A stretch of DNA of 64,000 bases from Halosimplex aquaticum (GTDB lineage: Archaea; Halobacteriota; Halobacteria; Halobacteriales; Haloarculaceae). Location of the stretch: contig NZ_CP118158.1 in NCBI RefSeq assembly GCF_028747785.1, positions 62,001 to 126,000 on the forward strand. The letters run 5' to 3'. The notes beneath the pieces were generated by a model. It was given only the letters and a program-made list of their open reading frames with translations. It had not been told where the DNA came from and did not search any database. The position numbers were made by a program, and so were the translations under genes. This document shows, one piece after another, positions 16,380-24,749 of the stretch (positions within the stretch are counted from its first letter, which is position 1; every line of letters starts with the position of its first letter).

Positions 16380-16724
16380 ATGACCTACGAGATCAACTCA
16401 CCACCCAGCGACGGACAGTCCATCGACGCCATCTGCGAACTGCTCGCCGACGACCGCCGCCGGTTCGCCGTCTCGGCCCTCGCCGAGCGCGAGCCGCCGG
16501 TCGCGCTCGTCGACCTCGCGAGAGACGTCGCCGCACGGAAGGCGGAGACCGACGTGAGAGACGTGCCCGCGGACCGCGTCGAGGAGGTCGCGGCGTCGCT
16601 ACACCACCACCACCTGCCGAAACTGGACGACTACGGCGGTATCGCGTACGACGCCGAAACGAAAGCAGTCGACGTCGCCGAGATAGAATCGCTGAGCCGA
16701 CACGTCCCCGCCGCCGAGCGCTGA
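16380..16724 (+). CDS. Small winged-helix protein of the haloarchaeal DUF7344 type
   Basis: A 114-residue protein. Residues 15-100 follow the pattern of haloarchaeal DUF7344 HTH proteins: CELLADDRRRFAVSAL, an acidic helix, then SLHHHHLPKLDDYGGIAYD, in which the H-x-HLPKL turn and the following tyrosine strand are diagnostic. It likely binds DNA as a dimer. A second member is at 21420-21755 in the window. Target unknown; neighbours give no operon. The start is taken at the first ATG with family-like sequence. Confidence 0.8.
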   Translation: MTYEINSPPSDGQSIDAICELLADDRRRFAVSALAEREPPVALVDLARDVAARKAETDVRDVPADRVEEVAASLHHHHLPKLDDYGGIAYDAETKAVDVAEIESLSRHVPAAER

Positions 16725-16815
16725 AGCGGGCCGTGCCCGAAAACTCGCCAGGGGTCGACGGAGAGGCGAAGAAACGCGGGGCGCTGTCGCCCCGTCTGCG
16801 ATAACTGGTCGGTCG

Positions 16816-17718
16816 CTACTCCCAGAAGTGCCGCTGGTCGTCGGACTGCTCGTGGCTCCGACTGCTCCGCCCGTGGTGCCGCCCCTCGTCGTGTCGTCTG
16901 CGCTGGTGCTGGCCGCCCTGGTGGCGACCCCGGTCGCTGTACTGTTGGCCGCCCTGCCGGCCGACGCCTTCCCACTGGGCGCCACCGAATCCGCTCGAAT
17001 CCGGAGGCTGACGCTGGTGGCCCTGCTGGTGGTGCTGTCGTCGGCTCTGCTGCGTCCCCTGTCGACTGTCGCGCTGGTGCTGGTCGCCTCCCACGCCGGG
17101 AACCACCTCTCTGACTGCTTCGGCGATCCCGCCCTGGCCGCTCTGACGGTCCCGCCGGCTCTCGCGGCGCTCTCCCTGCTGGCTGAAGTGTTGCCGCTCG
17201 CGCTCGCCGAACTCCTCCGGGCCGCGCGAGTGGTGCTGATCGCCTCGTTGCTGGCCCCAGTGGTGTTGCTGGTTACCCTGATGCTGCTGGCTACCGTGGC
17301 GGTGTTGCTGGCCCTGATCGTGTCGCTGGCTGTCGAAGTGGTGTTGGCTGCCCTGGTGGCGTTGACTCTGATGGTGCTGCTGGCTGCCCTGTTGATGCTG
17401 CTGGCCGCCTTGCTGGTGATGGCGGTGGCCCTGGTGGTGTTGTCCCTGCTGTCGGCGCTGCTGTCCCCCTCCCTGGTGCTGGTCGCTCCCCAGTCCGGGG
17501 GCCATCTCTCTGACCGCTTCGGCGATCCCGCCCTGGTTGCTTCGGTCGCCTCGCTGCCGGTGCTCTCGACGGTCCCCCGTCTGCCGGTGCTCTCGCTGTC
17601 TCGTCTGCTGACGCCCCCGCTGGATCCCCTCTCGATCACCGTGATGACGCGCCTGGTCGCGCTGTTCTCCCTCTCGCTGGTGTCGGTCCTGGCCGACGTC
17701 GTACGGGTAGTGAGCCAT
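16816..17718 (-). CDS. Gln/His/Arg-rich low-complexity protein (300 residues)
   Basis: Unrecognised. Starting MAHYPYDVGQD, it is almost wholly Gln, His, Arg, Gly and Asp/Ser, with repeats of QQH, HQG and RREHRQ units. A 20-residue module GGIAEAVREMAPGLG (63-77) recurs as GGIAEAVREVVPGVG (196-210); the corresponding DNA (17477-17533 and 17080-17136) is clearly duplicated. No membrane segment or cysteine is present. The basic, Gln/His composition is opposite to haloarchaeal norms. Codons keep high G/C at position 3. The plus strand is also open (a Leu/Val-only product), so the coding strand is uncertain; the clean ATG and C-terminal end favour this frame. Could be a metal-binding or phase-separating protein. 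Confidence 0.5.
   Translation of the reverse strand: MAHYPYDVGQDRHQREGEQRDQARHHGDREGIQRGRQQTRQREHRQTGDRREHRQRGDRSNQGGIAEAVREMAPGLGSDQHQGGGQQRRQQGQHHQGHRHHQQGGQQHQQGSQQHHQSQRHQGSQHHFDSQRHDQGQQHRHGSQQHQGNQQHHWGQQRGDQHHSRGPEEFGERERQHFSQQGERRESRRDRQSGQGGIAEAVREVVPGVGGDQHQRDSRQGTQQSRRQHHQQGHQRQPPDSSGFGGAQWEGVGRQGGQQYSDRGRHQGGQHQRRRHDEGRHHGRSSRSHEQSDDQRHFWE
17080..17533. repeat. Two diverged copies of a 57-bp module within a low-complexity gene
   Basis: Bases 17477-17533 and 17080-17136 match at most positions, including the identical run TTCGGCGATCCCGCCCT and the shared ACC/CTCTCTGAC block. They encode the only ordered-looking segments of the Gln/His-rich protein and are separated by about 340 bp of CAG/CAC-like triplets. 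Confidence 0.8.
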
Positions 17719-17923
17719 AGTGGGTTCTCGTGTCCGGATCCCGGTGAACGGGTCTGTGCGGTCGCGGTCCGGCCCGCGTTCGCGCTTGACTCACACGAGA
17801 GTAGAGTCTGTAGCTTTATTCTGCAAGTCAGTTCCGTCGAGTCGCTCCGGCCGTCCGGAACACGGTCTCCCGGGGGCGGTGAGGCCGAGCGAGCGGGTCG
17901 AAGCGGTCGGCAAACGGGCGGGT

Positions 17924-19036
17924 TCAGAAACTCGGCATGATCTCCGCGGGGCCGTAGACGCCGTAGTCGCCCGCACGGTTGCGGAGGACGGCCGCCTTCA
18001 GGTAGCCCAGCGCGGGGCCGTTGACGTTCGCCTCCATGCTGGTCGCGTCGTCCAGTTCGAAGGCGTTCGTCCCGCGCTCGCCGTCGAAGGTGCGGCCGGT
18101 CACGCGGACGGTGGTCGTCGTCGGTTTCTCGTCGGAGCGCACGTCGAGGACGCCGCCGACGGTCACGTCTTCGGCGTCGCAGATCCCCGCCCGTTCGAGG
18201 AGCACGTCGTCGGCGTGTTCCATGTCGCGGAACTCCAGCACGCCGTCGTGTTCGTCGACGAGCGCCTCGATCTCACCCTCGCTCATCTCGCGGGCCGTCT
18301 CCACGTCGTAGCCGTCGAGGTGGGCGATGTCCTCGCGGACGGTCCCGCGGTTGTCCTCGTAGCCGGACTTGAGGCCGACGCCCCACCAGATCTTGACCTC
18401 CTCGACCTCGACGAACGACTGGGCGGCCAGCGCCGCGGCGCCCGTCAGGAAGCCGGGGGTCGCGCCGGCGCCGCAGACGAAGGTGATGCCGCTCTCGACC
18501 AGGGCCTCCTCGCGGTCGTCGAGCATCCCGATGACGCGCGAGCGCTTGAGCACGTCCACGAGGACGCCCTCGTAGCTCGCGTCGGCGAAGCGCTCGGCGA
18601 TCCGCGGGATGAAGTCGTGTTCGAGGTTCGGGAGCGCGAGCAGGACCGCGTCGATAGCGTCGCTCTCGGCGATCACGTCGTCGATGGGCGCGTCGGTGGG
18701 TTCGCCCTGCTCGCTGGCGACGATGCCGGCGCCCTCGCCGGCCTGTTTCACGCCGCCGCCCGCGGTGGCGCCCTCGGCGGCCGCTGCGCCCCCGTCGGAG
18801 GCGTAGTCGCTGGTAGGCGTCGCCGGCGTGTCACCGGACGCCTCGTCCGGGCCGGAGGCGATGTTCCCCTCGGTCGCGTCGAGGAGTTCGTCGACGTCGA
18901 GGCCCTGGTGATCGATAGCGACGCCGTTGCGGTCGCAGGCCGCGACCGGCGTGAGGCCGTCCTTGTGCCGGGCCACGTCGAGCGTCCGTCTGCCGATACC
19001 ACCGGTACCGAGTACCGCGAATGTCGTGTCGTCCAT
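17924..19036 (-). CDS. Saccharopine-dehydrogenase-like NAD(P)-binding protein linked to bioB
   Basis: A 370-residue Rossmann protein (GTGGIG at 10-15; ACDRNG at 35-40) of unassigned activity. Residues about 55-115 are a Gly/Ala/Asp-rich, probably disordered insertion inside the nucleotide-binding domain. The C-terminal part (from about 195, ATPGFLTGAAALAAQ) holds the substrate region with VEVEEVKIWWGVGLKSGYEDNRG. It begins 30 bp after the bioB stop, so bioB and this gene form an operon. Homoserine- or saccharopine-dehydrogenase similarity is only fold level. A role in biotin precursor or lipoate/amino-acid metabolism is possible through context alone. Confidence 0.75.
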   Translation of the reverse strand: MDDTTFAVLGTGGIGRRTLDVARHKDGLTPVAACDRNGVAIDHQGLDVDELLDATEGNIASGPDEASGDTPATPTSDYASDGGAAAAEGATAGGGVKQAGEGAGIVASEQGEPTDAPIDDVIAESDAIDAVLLALPNLEHDFIPRIAERFADASYEGVLVDVLKRSRVIGMLDDREEALVESGITFVCGAGATPGFLTGAAALAAQSFVEVEEVKIWWGVGLKSGYEDNRGTVREDIAHLDGYDVETAREMSEGEIEALVDEHDGVLEFRDMEHADDVLLERAGICDAEDVTVGGVLDVRSDEKPTTTTVRVTGRTFDGERGTNAFELDDATSMEANVNGPALGYLKAAVLRNRAGDYGVYGPAEIMPSF

Positions 19037-19066
19037 GCGTGTGTGGTGAGATCCGAAACCGCGTCG

Positions 19067-20188
19067 TCAGTCTGAAACGTTGCTGGTCGCGCTCCCCGCC
19101 GCCGTCTCCGTCTCGTCGTCGGTCGGGGCCGGGTCGGCCTCGCGCGCTTTCACCGCGGACGGGTCGAACTCGTTGGCCTCCGTGTTGGGTTCCAGTCCCG
19201 CCCGCTCGACGATCTCGATGTCGTCGGCGGCGGACTGGCCCTCGGTCGTCAGGTAGTCGCCGGTGAGCATGCCGTCGGCGCCCGCTTCGAACGGCAGGTG
19301 CTGCTCGTCCTCGTCCAGGTTCGCCTCCCGTCCGCCGGTGAGGCGGACGCGCGCCTCGGGGTGGAGCAGTCGGTAGACGGCGACGGTCCGGATTATCTCC
19401 TCGGTCGTGATCTGGGCGCCGTCGTCGAATCGCTCACCGAGAGGGGTGCCCGCCACCGGATTGAGGATGTTCACCGGGAGCGAGGAGACGCCGACGTCCT
19501 GCAACGCGACGGCCGCATCGACCCGGTCGGTCGGGCTCTCGCCCATCCCGAGGATGACGCCGGCGCAGAGATCCATCCCAGCCTCCTTGGCCACTTCGAG
19601 CGTCTCCACCCGGTCGTCGAACGAGTGGGAGTCGACTATCTCCGGGAAGAACCTCGGCGACGTCTCGATGTTGTGGTTGTAGTGATTGATCCCCTCCTCG
19701 GCGAGGATCGCCGCCTCCTCCTCGGTCAGGATGCCCAGGGAGGCGTCGACCTCCACGTCGGTCTCGTCGCGGACCAGTCTGATCGCGCGGAGGACTTCTT
19801 CCCACTCCTCGGGGCGGTGTTCCTTCGAGACGCCCTTCTCGGCGACGACGATGCCGAAGCGCTGGGCGCCGTCGCGCTCGGCCCGCCTGGCCGATTCGAG
19901 GATCGACTCGGGGTCGAGGAAGCCGTAGGTCTCGATGCCGGTGTCGAAGTGGACCGACTGGGCGCAGAAGCCGCAGTCCTCGGCGCAGTCGCCGGCCTTC
20001 GCGTTGACGATCGAACAGGCGTCGACCGTCCCGTCGCCGAAGTGCGCGCGGACGGCGTCGGCGGCTGCGGCGAGTTCGTCGACCGGCTGGGCGATCAGCG
20101 CGATCCCGTCGCGGCGGTCGAGCCGCTCGCCCGCCAGCACCCGCGCTACCGCGTCGTCTATCGTGCGATTTCCCGTCTCGTAAACCAC
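19067..20188 (-). CDS. bioB: Biotin synthase (radical SAM)
   Basis: Inserts sulfur into dethiobiotin using S-adenosylmethionine radicals. The radical-SAM [4Fe-4S] cysteines are C68, C72 and C75 (CAEDCGFC). Other landmarks are NHYNHNIETSPRFF, the 2Fe-2S Arg/Cys region GGREANL, and GADGMLTGDYLTT. The 373 residues exceed the common 320-350 by an acidic C-terminal tail of about 35 residues. It heads a leftward two-gene operon with the saccharopine-dehydrogenase-like gene and completes the last step of the pathway started by BioF and BioD 5-7 kb away. The start is the first ATG of the frame. Confidence 0.95.
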   Translation of the reverse strand: MVYETGNRTIDDAVARVLAGERLDRRDGIALIAQPVDELAAAADAVRAHFGDGTVDACSIVNAKAGDCAEDCGFCAQSVHFDTGIETYGFLDPESILESARRAERDGAQRFGIVVAEKGVSKEHRPEEWEEVLRAIRLVRDETDVEVDASLGILTEEEAAILAEEGINHYNHNIETSPRFFPEIVDSHSFDDRVETLEVAKEAGMDLCAGVILGMGESPTDRVDAAVALQDVGVSSLPVNILNPVAGTPLGERFDDGAQITTEEIIRTVAVYRLLHPEARVRLTGGREANLDEDEQHLPFEAGADGMLTGDYLTTEGQSAADDIEIVERAGLEPNTEANEFDPSAVKAREADPAPTDDETETAAGSATSNVSD

Positions 20189-20249
20189 GATCGATTCGTC
20201 GGTTGACTGTCCGAAAAAGCTTCGGGTGGCGAGGGTCGGGCCGCCGTTC

Positions 20250-20495
20250 TCACTCGCTCTCGTCGGCGTCGATCCGAGCGAAGAGGGAGCCGAGAGCGAC
20301 CCCGAGGCCGACGAATCCGAGATAGCCCACGAGCGGGTGGACGGAGAACAAGGCGTCGGCGAGGCCGGTCGCGAGATCGAACCCGCTACTGGTCAGCGCC
20401 GCTCCGGTCGCGTCGTACCAGGCTGCGCTCGCGGCGCCACCGAACGCACCGAGGATCGGACTCGAACGGTACCATATCGGCCGTTTCGGCGTCAC
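20250..20495 (-). CDS. Small two-helix membrane protein
   Basis: An 81-residue protein from GTG 20495 (VTPKRPIWYRSSP); ATG 20564 would add 23 Arg-rich residues. Two hydrophobic segments are visible, about 12-30 (ILGAFGGAASAAWY) and 50-73 (VGYLGFVGLGVALGSLF), ending in an acidic tail. Function unknown. It follows pssA on the same strand with an 80-bp gap. Start and even expression are uncertain. Confidence 0.55.
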   Translation of the reverse strand: MTPKRPIWYRSSPILGAFGGAASAAWYDATGAALTSSGFDLATGLADALFSVHPLVGYLGFVGLGVALGSLFARIDADESE

Positions 20496-20575
20496 GTCGT
20501 ATCGCTCACTCCGACACCGGGTAAGGCTGTCGCCGACTCGCGGCAGTCTAGCGGCTACGGCCATGCGGAGAGCGC

Positions 20576-21280
20576 TCACTCGCCCCAGTAGAACCGCGGC
20601 GCCAGCAGCATGTACGCGAGCGCGGCGACCAGCAGGAAGCGCGGGAGCACGCGGTGGAACGCGAGCGGTGCGACGATCGCGGCGGCCTGGACGACGCCGA
20701 GGAGGCCGGCGTCGCGGGCCCTGAGCTTGGGATACGGGACCGGCGCGACCATCGCCAGCGAGAGGACGGCCGCGACGGCGAGCAGCCCCGGGACCCAGGT
20801 CAGTCCGGCGAGGTACGCGGCGGCGAGGATAGTCGCCCCCAGCGTGTTCTGGATGCCGGGCCGGTTCTCGCCCTCGCCGACGAACTGGCTGTACAGGGCG
20901 GTCCGGAGGATCGAGAAGACGACGAACAGCGAGCCGGCCGCGAGAGCGGCGAGCGCGCGGTCCGGCGGCGCCGCGGCGAGGCCGTCGCCGAGCCAGCCCC
21001 ACTCGGCGGCCGCGATGCCGTACAGGAGCAGGGCCGGCGTCGCGCCGAACGAGACCACGTCGGTCACCGAGTCCAGCAGCGGCCCGACCTCGGTCCCGCC
21101 GAACTGCCTCGCGACGATACCGTCGAGGGCGTCGGCGATGGCGGCGAGCAGGACGAGTCGCGCCGCGAGCGTGGGGTCCGACAGCGCGACGACGCCGGCG
21201 GCGAAGCCGACGACGGCGTTCGCGAGCGTGACGCCGTCGGCGACGCCGATCCGCTCGCGCACCCGCAGCCCCTCGTTCAT
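20576..21280 (-). CDS. pssA: CDP-alcohol phosphatidyltransferase, archaetidylserine synthase type
   Basis: Integral membrane enzyme that transfers a CDP-activated archaeol to serine (or another alcohol) to make polar lipids. The family signature D-x2-DG-x2-AR-x7-G-x3-D-x3-D is complete: D50, D53, G54, A57, R58, G66, D70 and D74. About six to eight hydrophobic segments span the 234 residues. ATG 21280 (MNEGLRVRERIGVADGVTLAN) is preferred to one 27 bp upstream because N-termini of relatives start just before this helix. Archaetidylinositol- or glycerol-phosphate synthase are alternatives within the family. Confidence 0.85.
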   Translation of the reverse strand: MNEGLRVRERIGVADGVTLANAVVGFAAGVVALSDPTLAARLVLLAAIADALDGIVARQFGGTEVGPLLDSVTDVVSFGATPALLLYGIAAAEWGWLGDGLAAAPPDRALAALAAGSLFVVFSILRTALYSQFVGEGENRPGIQNTLGATILAAAYLAGLTWVPGLLAVAAVLSLAMVAPVPYPKLRARDAGLLGVVQAAAIVAPLAFHRVLPRFLLVAALAYMLLAPRFYWGE

Positions 21281-21419
21281 ACCACCGCTGTCGGTGACGG
21301 GGTACATCAATCACGGGGAAGCGCGGCTGCGACAGATCCCGGGGCCGCGGCGGGTCGGGTCCGTCTCAGAGCGCGCTCAGAAACGTGTGGCAGGCAGGAA
21401 CGCTTGCGGCAGGCCGGGC

Positions 21420-21755
21420 TCACTCGACAGCGTCGAGGACCTGTACGAGCGAGTCGATGCGGTCAAGCGGGGCGACGATGTCCGCGTCCTGGTCGTAGGT
21501 GACCGCGTTCCCCTCGACGAGTTTCGGGACGTGCGTGTGGTAGAGAGACAGGTACAGTTCCCGGACGTCCTCGGAGGCGATGGCGCTGAGGTCGTCGTCG
21601 TACTCCAGACGCGCCGCCTCGTCGGCCAGGTCCGCGAGCGCCAGTTCGCACCGGTGCTCGCCGAGCGTCCTGACCGCGTACCGACGATATCGGTGGCCGA
21701 GTAGCCCGAAGGCGTCCGTTACCGAGCGCGTCTCGTCGGTCGGGTGCGTCTCCAT
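21420..21755 (-). CDS. Small winged-helix protein of the haloarchaeal DUF7344 type
   Basis: A 111-residue paralogue of the protein at 16380: FGLLGHRYRRYAVRTL, LADLADEAARL, then SLYHTHVPKLVEGNAVTYDQDADIV, with the same H-x-H-x-PKL turn. The wing strand continues into LDRIDSLVQVLD. Likely a sequence-specific DNA binder of unknown target. It lies between pssA and a Bat-type regulator, all on the minus strand, but gaps of 79-139 bp argue for separate promoters. ATG 21755 is used; an upstream in-frame start would add a Cys-containing segment. Confidence 0.8.
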   Translation of the reverse strand: METHPTDETRSVTDAFGLLGHRYRRYAVRTLGEHRCELALADLADEAARLEYDDDLSAIASEDVRELYLSLYHTHVPKLVEGNAVTYDQDADIVAPLDRIDSLVQVLDAVE

Positions 21756-21834
21756 GGAGGAGAGTGTGTCCCCAGACGGGTAGACCTTCGTACTGCACAC
21801 GGCAGGGGTTTTTCAGTGATCGGTCGCGGCGGAC

Positions 21835-22500
21835 TCACGCCTTCTCCTCGGCGAGCGGCGTGACGCGGATCGTGTTCGCGATGAGCGCGTGGTGACCCCG
21901 CCGCAGTCGCTGCGAGAGCGACTGCCGGGCGATGTCGAGTTCCGCGGCCACCGCGTCGAGCGTCGTCTCGCGGGGCTCCTCGAAGTACCCCATCTCCCAG
22001 GCGGTGTTGAGCGCCTCGTGCTGTTTCTCGGAGAGGTTGTATCGGCTCCCGGTCCGCGGGCGGGATGTCTCGTAGAGCTGTTCGAGGCGATAAGCGATGT
22101 CGTGGCCGTCGGTGAACTCCTTGAACTCGTCGAACGGGTCGCGGCCGTCGAAGCGGATCTTGATGTCCCAGACGCCGCCCTGGCCCTTCGCTTCGAGGAT
22201 CGTCGCCCCGCCGTGCGTGTAGGCGTAGACGATCGTGTCGACGTCTCCGGTCCAGGTCGCCCGATAGAGCGAGGCCGATTCGAAGTCGTCGAGTCGCCGG
22301 TGGTCGGCCACGGTGGGGTCCTCGCTCGCGGCCGATTCGAAGGCGTCGAGGTCGACCTCCGAGACCCAGAAGTACGGCGTCAGTAGTTCGTCGGTGGCGG
22401 CGACGCGATCGATCTCGACCACCAGGTCGGGCAGTCGTTCGAGCGTCGAGGACAGCGCGAAGTCCTCGGACCGGATCCGAAACTCGGCGAAGAGGCTCAC
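21835..22500 (-). CDS. Bat-type HTH regulator
   Basis: A 221-residue regulator from GTG 22500 (VSLFAEFRIRSEDFAL). The N-terminal 140 residues are the sensor-like domain of bacterio-opsin-activator relatives, beginning with the typical FAEFRI strand and FALS turn. The C-terminal HTH_10 domain (about 155-215) shows LSEKQHEALNTAWEMGYFEEPRETTLDAVAAELDI followed by SQRLRRGHHALI. ATG 22560 is also open, but GTG 22500 fits both the family N-terminus and a TATA-like GTTATCC 26-33 bp upstream. Effector and target unknown. Confidence 0.85.
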   Translation of the reverse strand: MSLFAEFRIRSEDFALSSTLERLPDLVVEIDRVAATDELLTPYFWVSEVDLDAFESAASEDPTVADHRRLDDFESASLYRATWTGDVDTIVYAYTHGGATILEAKGQGGVWDIKIRFDGRDPFDEFKEFTDGHDIAYRLEQLYETSRPRTGSRYNLSEKQHEALNTAWEMGYFEEPRETTLDAVAAELDIARQSLSQRLRRGHHALIANTIRVTPLAEEKA

Positions 22501-22625
22501 GACCGGGATTGCGCGCTGACCGGGATAACGTCGTTTGCGAGGTAGCTGCGAGACGGTCACGGTTGCCCGCCGGAAAGCCAGAAGGCATTTGTGACGGTCG
22601 GTCCGACTGGGAAGCGAACGAACAG

Positions 22626-23888
22626 ATGACCACCGTCGAGGCCCTAGCCTGCGAACGCTGCGGTCGGCGCTACGCCCCCGACGACGTCGAGTACACCTGC
22701 CCGGAACACGACGGCGTCGCCGGCATCCTCGACGTGCGCTACGACTACGAGGCCCTCCGCGAGCGCGCGGCCGACGCCCTCGCGGGCCCGACCGAGGACC
22801 TGTGGACCTACGAGCCGCTCCTCCCCGTCGACGGCGACCCCGTCAGGCTCGGCGCCGGCGGGACCGACCTCCTCGACGCGCCCGCGCTCGGTGACGCGCT
22901 CGGCGTCGACGCCCGGGTGAAAAACGAGACGACGAACCCGACCGGGTCGAACAAGGACCGCGGCAGCGCCGTCGTCGTCTCGCGCGCCCGCCAGCAGGGC
23001 CACGACGTGGTCGCCTGCGCGTCGACCGGCAACGCCGCAGCCTCGCTAGCCGGCTACGCCGCCCGCGCCGGCCTCGACTGCCGCATCTTCGTCCCCGCGG
23101 ACCTCCCGGAGGCCAAGGCCGTCCAGCCGCGCCTCTACGGGGCCACGGTGCTCGGCGTCGACGGCACCTACGCCGACGCCTACGAACTCTGTCGCGAGGT
23201 GTCGGCCGAACGGGGCTGGTATAACCGCAACGCCGCCATGAATCCCTACGCCGTGGAGGGCAAGCGAACCCTCGGATTCGAACTCGCCGAGCAGGCCCCC
23301 GACGCCGACTGGGTCGTCATGCCGATGGGCAACGGCTGCTCGCTCGCCGGCGCGTGGAAGGGCCTCCGCGACTTCGAGCGCATGGGCCTGCTCGACGACG
23401 CCCCCCGGATGCTCGGCGTGCAGGCCGAGGGCGCGACCGCCATCTACGACCGATTCGTCGCCGAGTCCGAGGACACAGACGCCGAACCTGTCGACGCAGC
23501 CCGCGTCGCAGACGGCGGCGAGCGGTCGTCCGGGGAAGCCGACGAGACGACCGCCGACAGCATCGACGTGAGCGTTCCGCACAACGCGGGGAAGGCCTGC
23601 CGCGCGCTCCGGGAGAGCGACGGCGACGCCGTCGTCGTCTCCGACGCGGAGATACTGGACGCCCAGCGTCTCCTCGGCGAGTGCGAGGGCGTCTTCGCCG
23701 AACCCGCGAGCGCGGCGGCCGTCGCCGGCGTCCGGACCGCGCGTGACCGCGGCACGGTCGAATCCGGCGAGCGCGTCGTCGTCGTCGCCACCGGGACCGG
23801 CCTCAAGGACACCGCCAGCGCGCGGCAGGCTGTCGACGACGTGATCGCCGTCGACGCCGCCGGCGAGGGGCTCCCGGACGACATCTAA
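22626..23888 (+). CDS. thrC: Threonine synthase
   Basis: PLP-dependent conversion of O-phosphohomoserine to threonine. 420 residues. An N-terminal zinc-ribbon-like knuckle (C9, C12, C25) precedes the fold II PLP domain; Schiff-base Lys110 is in NPTGSNKDRGSA, the phosphate-binding STGNAAASLAGYAAR near 130-145, and the serine/glycine region GTGLKDT near the end. A short acidic insertion (about residues 280-310) precedes the IDVSVPHNA segment. ATG 22626 is chosen over upstream starts because it begins MTTVEALACERC. Divergent from the Bat-type gene; no thrA/thrB neighbour. Confidence 0.93.
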   Translation: MTTVEALACERCGRRYAPDDVEYTCPEHDGVAGILDVRYDYEALRERAADALAGPTEDLWTYEPLLPVDGDPVRLGAGGTDLLDAPALGDALGVDARVKNETTNPTGSNKDRGSAVVVSRARQQGHDVVACASTGNAAASLAGYAARAGLDCRIFVPADLPEAKAVQPRLYGATVLGVDGTYADAYELCREVSAERGWYNRNAAMNPYAVEGKRTLGFELAEQAPDADWVVMPMGNGCSLAGAWKGLRDFERMGLLDDAPRMLGVQAEGATAIYDRFVAESEDTDAEPVDAARVADGGERSSGEADETTADSIDVSVPHNAGKACRALRESDGDAVVVSDAEILDAQRLLGECEGVFAEPASAAAVAGVRTARDRGTVESGERVVVVATGTGLKDTASARQAVDDVIAVDAAGEGLPDDI

Positions 23889-23927
23889 CCGGGCACTAGC
23901 GGCCGGCAGAACGGTTCGGACAGCGGT

Positions 23928-24602
23928 TTAGTTCTCGTCGAGTTCCTCCGCCACCAGACGGGCGCCGGTGACGAACGTCCCCGTGACCAGAATGGCCAGT
24001 TGCCAGCCGTGGCGGACGACCGGGAACATGCGTTCGGGGTCTTCGACCGTGTCCGGGTCGGGGCCGCCGCCCTCGCCGCCGGGATTGGGGTCGACGCCGG
24101 TGGAGATGTTGACCTCCTGGGAGGAGCCGCGGCTCCGCGGGCCGGTCTGTTCGGTGTCGGGGCTCAGATCCACGTAGGACTGGACGATCCCCCGCTGGTC
24201 GGAGATCTCGAAGCGGCCGTCGAGGACGTAGAACTGGTCGTGCAGCGGCCACAGCGGGTTGACCCCGTGGTCGACGAAGTCCAGCCCGATCCCCGCGAAC
24301 GCCAGGGCGACGACGCTGACCCAGGCGACCCGGATCCCGCGGGGCCCCCAGCGGTCGCGGACGAACGAGCGGTCGCGCACGCGCAGGTCGACGTACAACA
24401 GCGCGCTCGCGACGATCGGGATCAGGTAGGTGTGCAGGAGCGTTCGGTGGCCGGCGACGAACGCGAGGGCGAGAAACGAGTCCAAGTCGGGCGCGGCGAC
24501 GACGGCGAGGACGACCAGCAGCGACCGACGGTCGAAGACCGACCCCAGCAGCGCGGCGGCGATCATCCCGCCGAAGGCGAGATGGACCAGCGTCGAAGGC
24601 AT
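23928..24602 (-). CDS. YdjM/DUF457-type membrane metal-dependent hydrolase
   Basis: A 224-residue membrane protein with about five hydrophobic segments. Family metal ligands are visible: H8 (PSTLVHLAFGG), D39/D41 (PDLDSF), H51/H56 (GHRTLLHT) and DFVDHGVNPLWPLHD. The long polar loop between about 135 and 195 (Gly/Pro/Asp-rich) is unusual. ATG 24602 is selected because the TATA-like GGTTATG on the minus strand (24627-24633) is then 25-31 bp upstream; ATGs at 24614 and 24629 exist. Relatives act on membrane or DNA-repair-linked substrates, but the real substrate is unknown. Divergent from the CNNM gene. Confidence 0.82.
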   Translation of the reverse strand: MPSTLVHLAFGGMIAAALLGSVFDRRSLLVVLAVVAAPDLDSFLALAFVAGHRTLLHTYLIPIVASALLYVDLRVRDRSFVRDRWGPRGIRVAWVSVVALAFAGIGLDFVDHGVNPLWPLHDQFYVLDGRFEISDQRGIVQSYVDLSPDTEQTGPRSRGSSQEVNISTGVDPNPGGEGGGPDPDTVEDPERMFPVVRHGWQLAILVTGTFVTGARLVAEELDEN

Positions 24603-24749
24603 GGCAGTGGCCATGGCAGCCAGTGGCATAACCTTTCAGGAGCGCGCGACCGGCCCCGGGAATCGGACAGAACGGCCACGAAACGTCGATACCCCGGGAA
24701 ATCGGGCGTTTCGCCGCTTCTTTACCCCTCGAAGGAGAATCCGTCGGCG

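Noticed and set aside
16828-17940. Plus-strand 370-residue Leu/Val/Ala-rich open frame opposite the Gln/His-rich gene
   Set aside because: It is the complement of CAG/CAC-like triplets, runs past the end of the repeat into a Cys/Arg/Ser-rich tail, and has no sensible membrane topology (almost no loops). The minus frame has a cleaner start and end.
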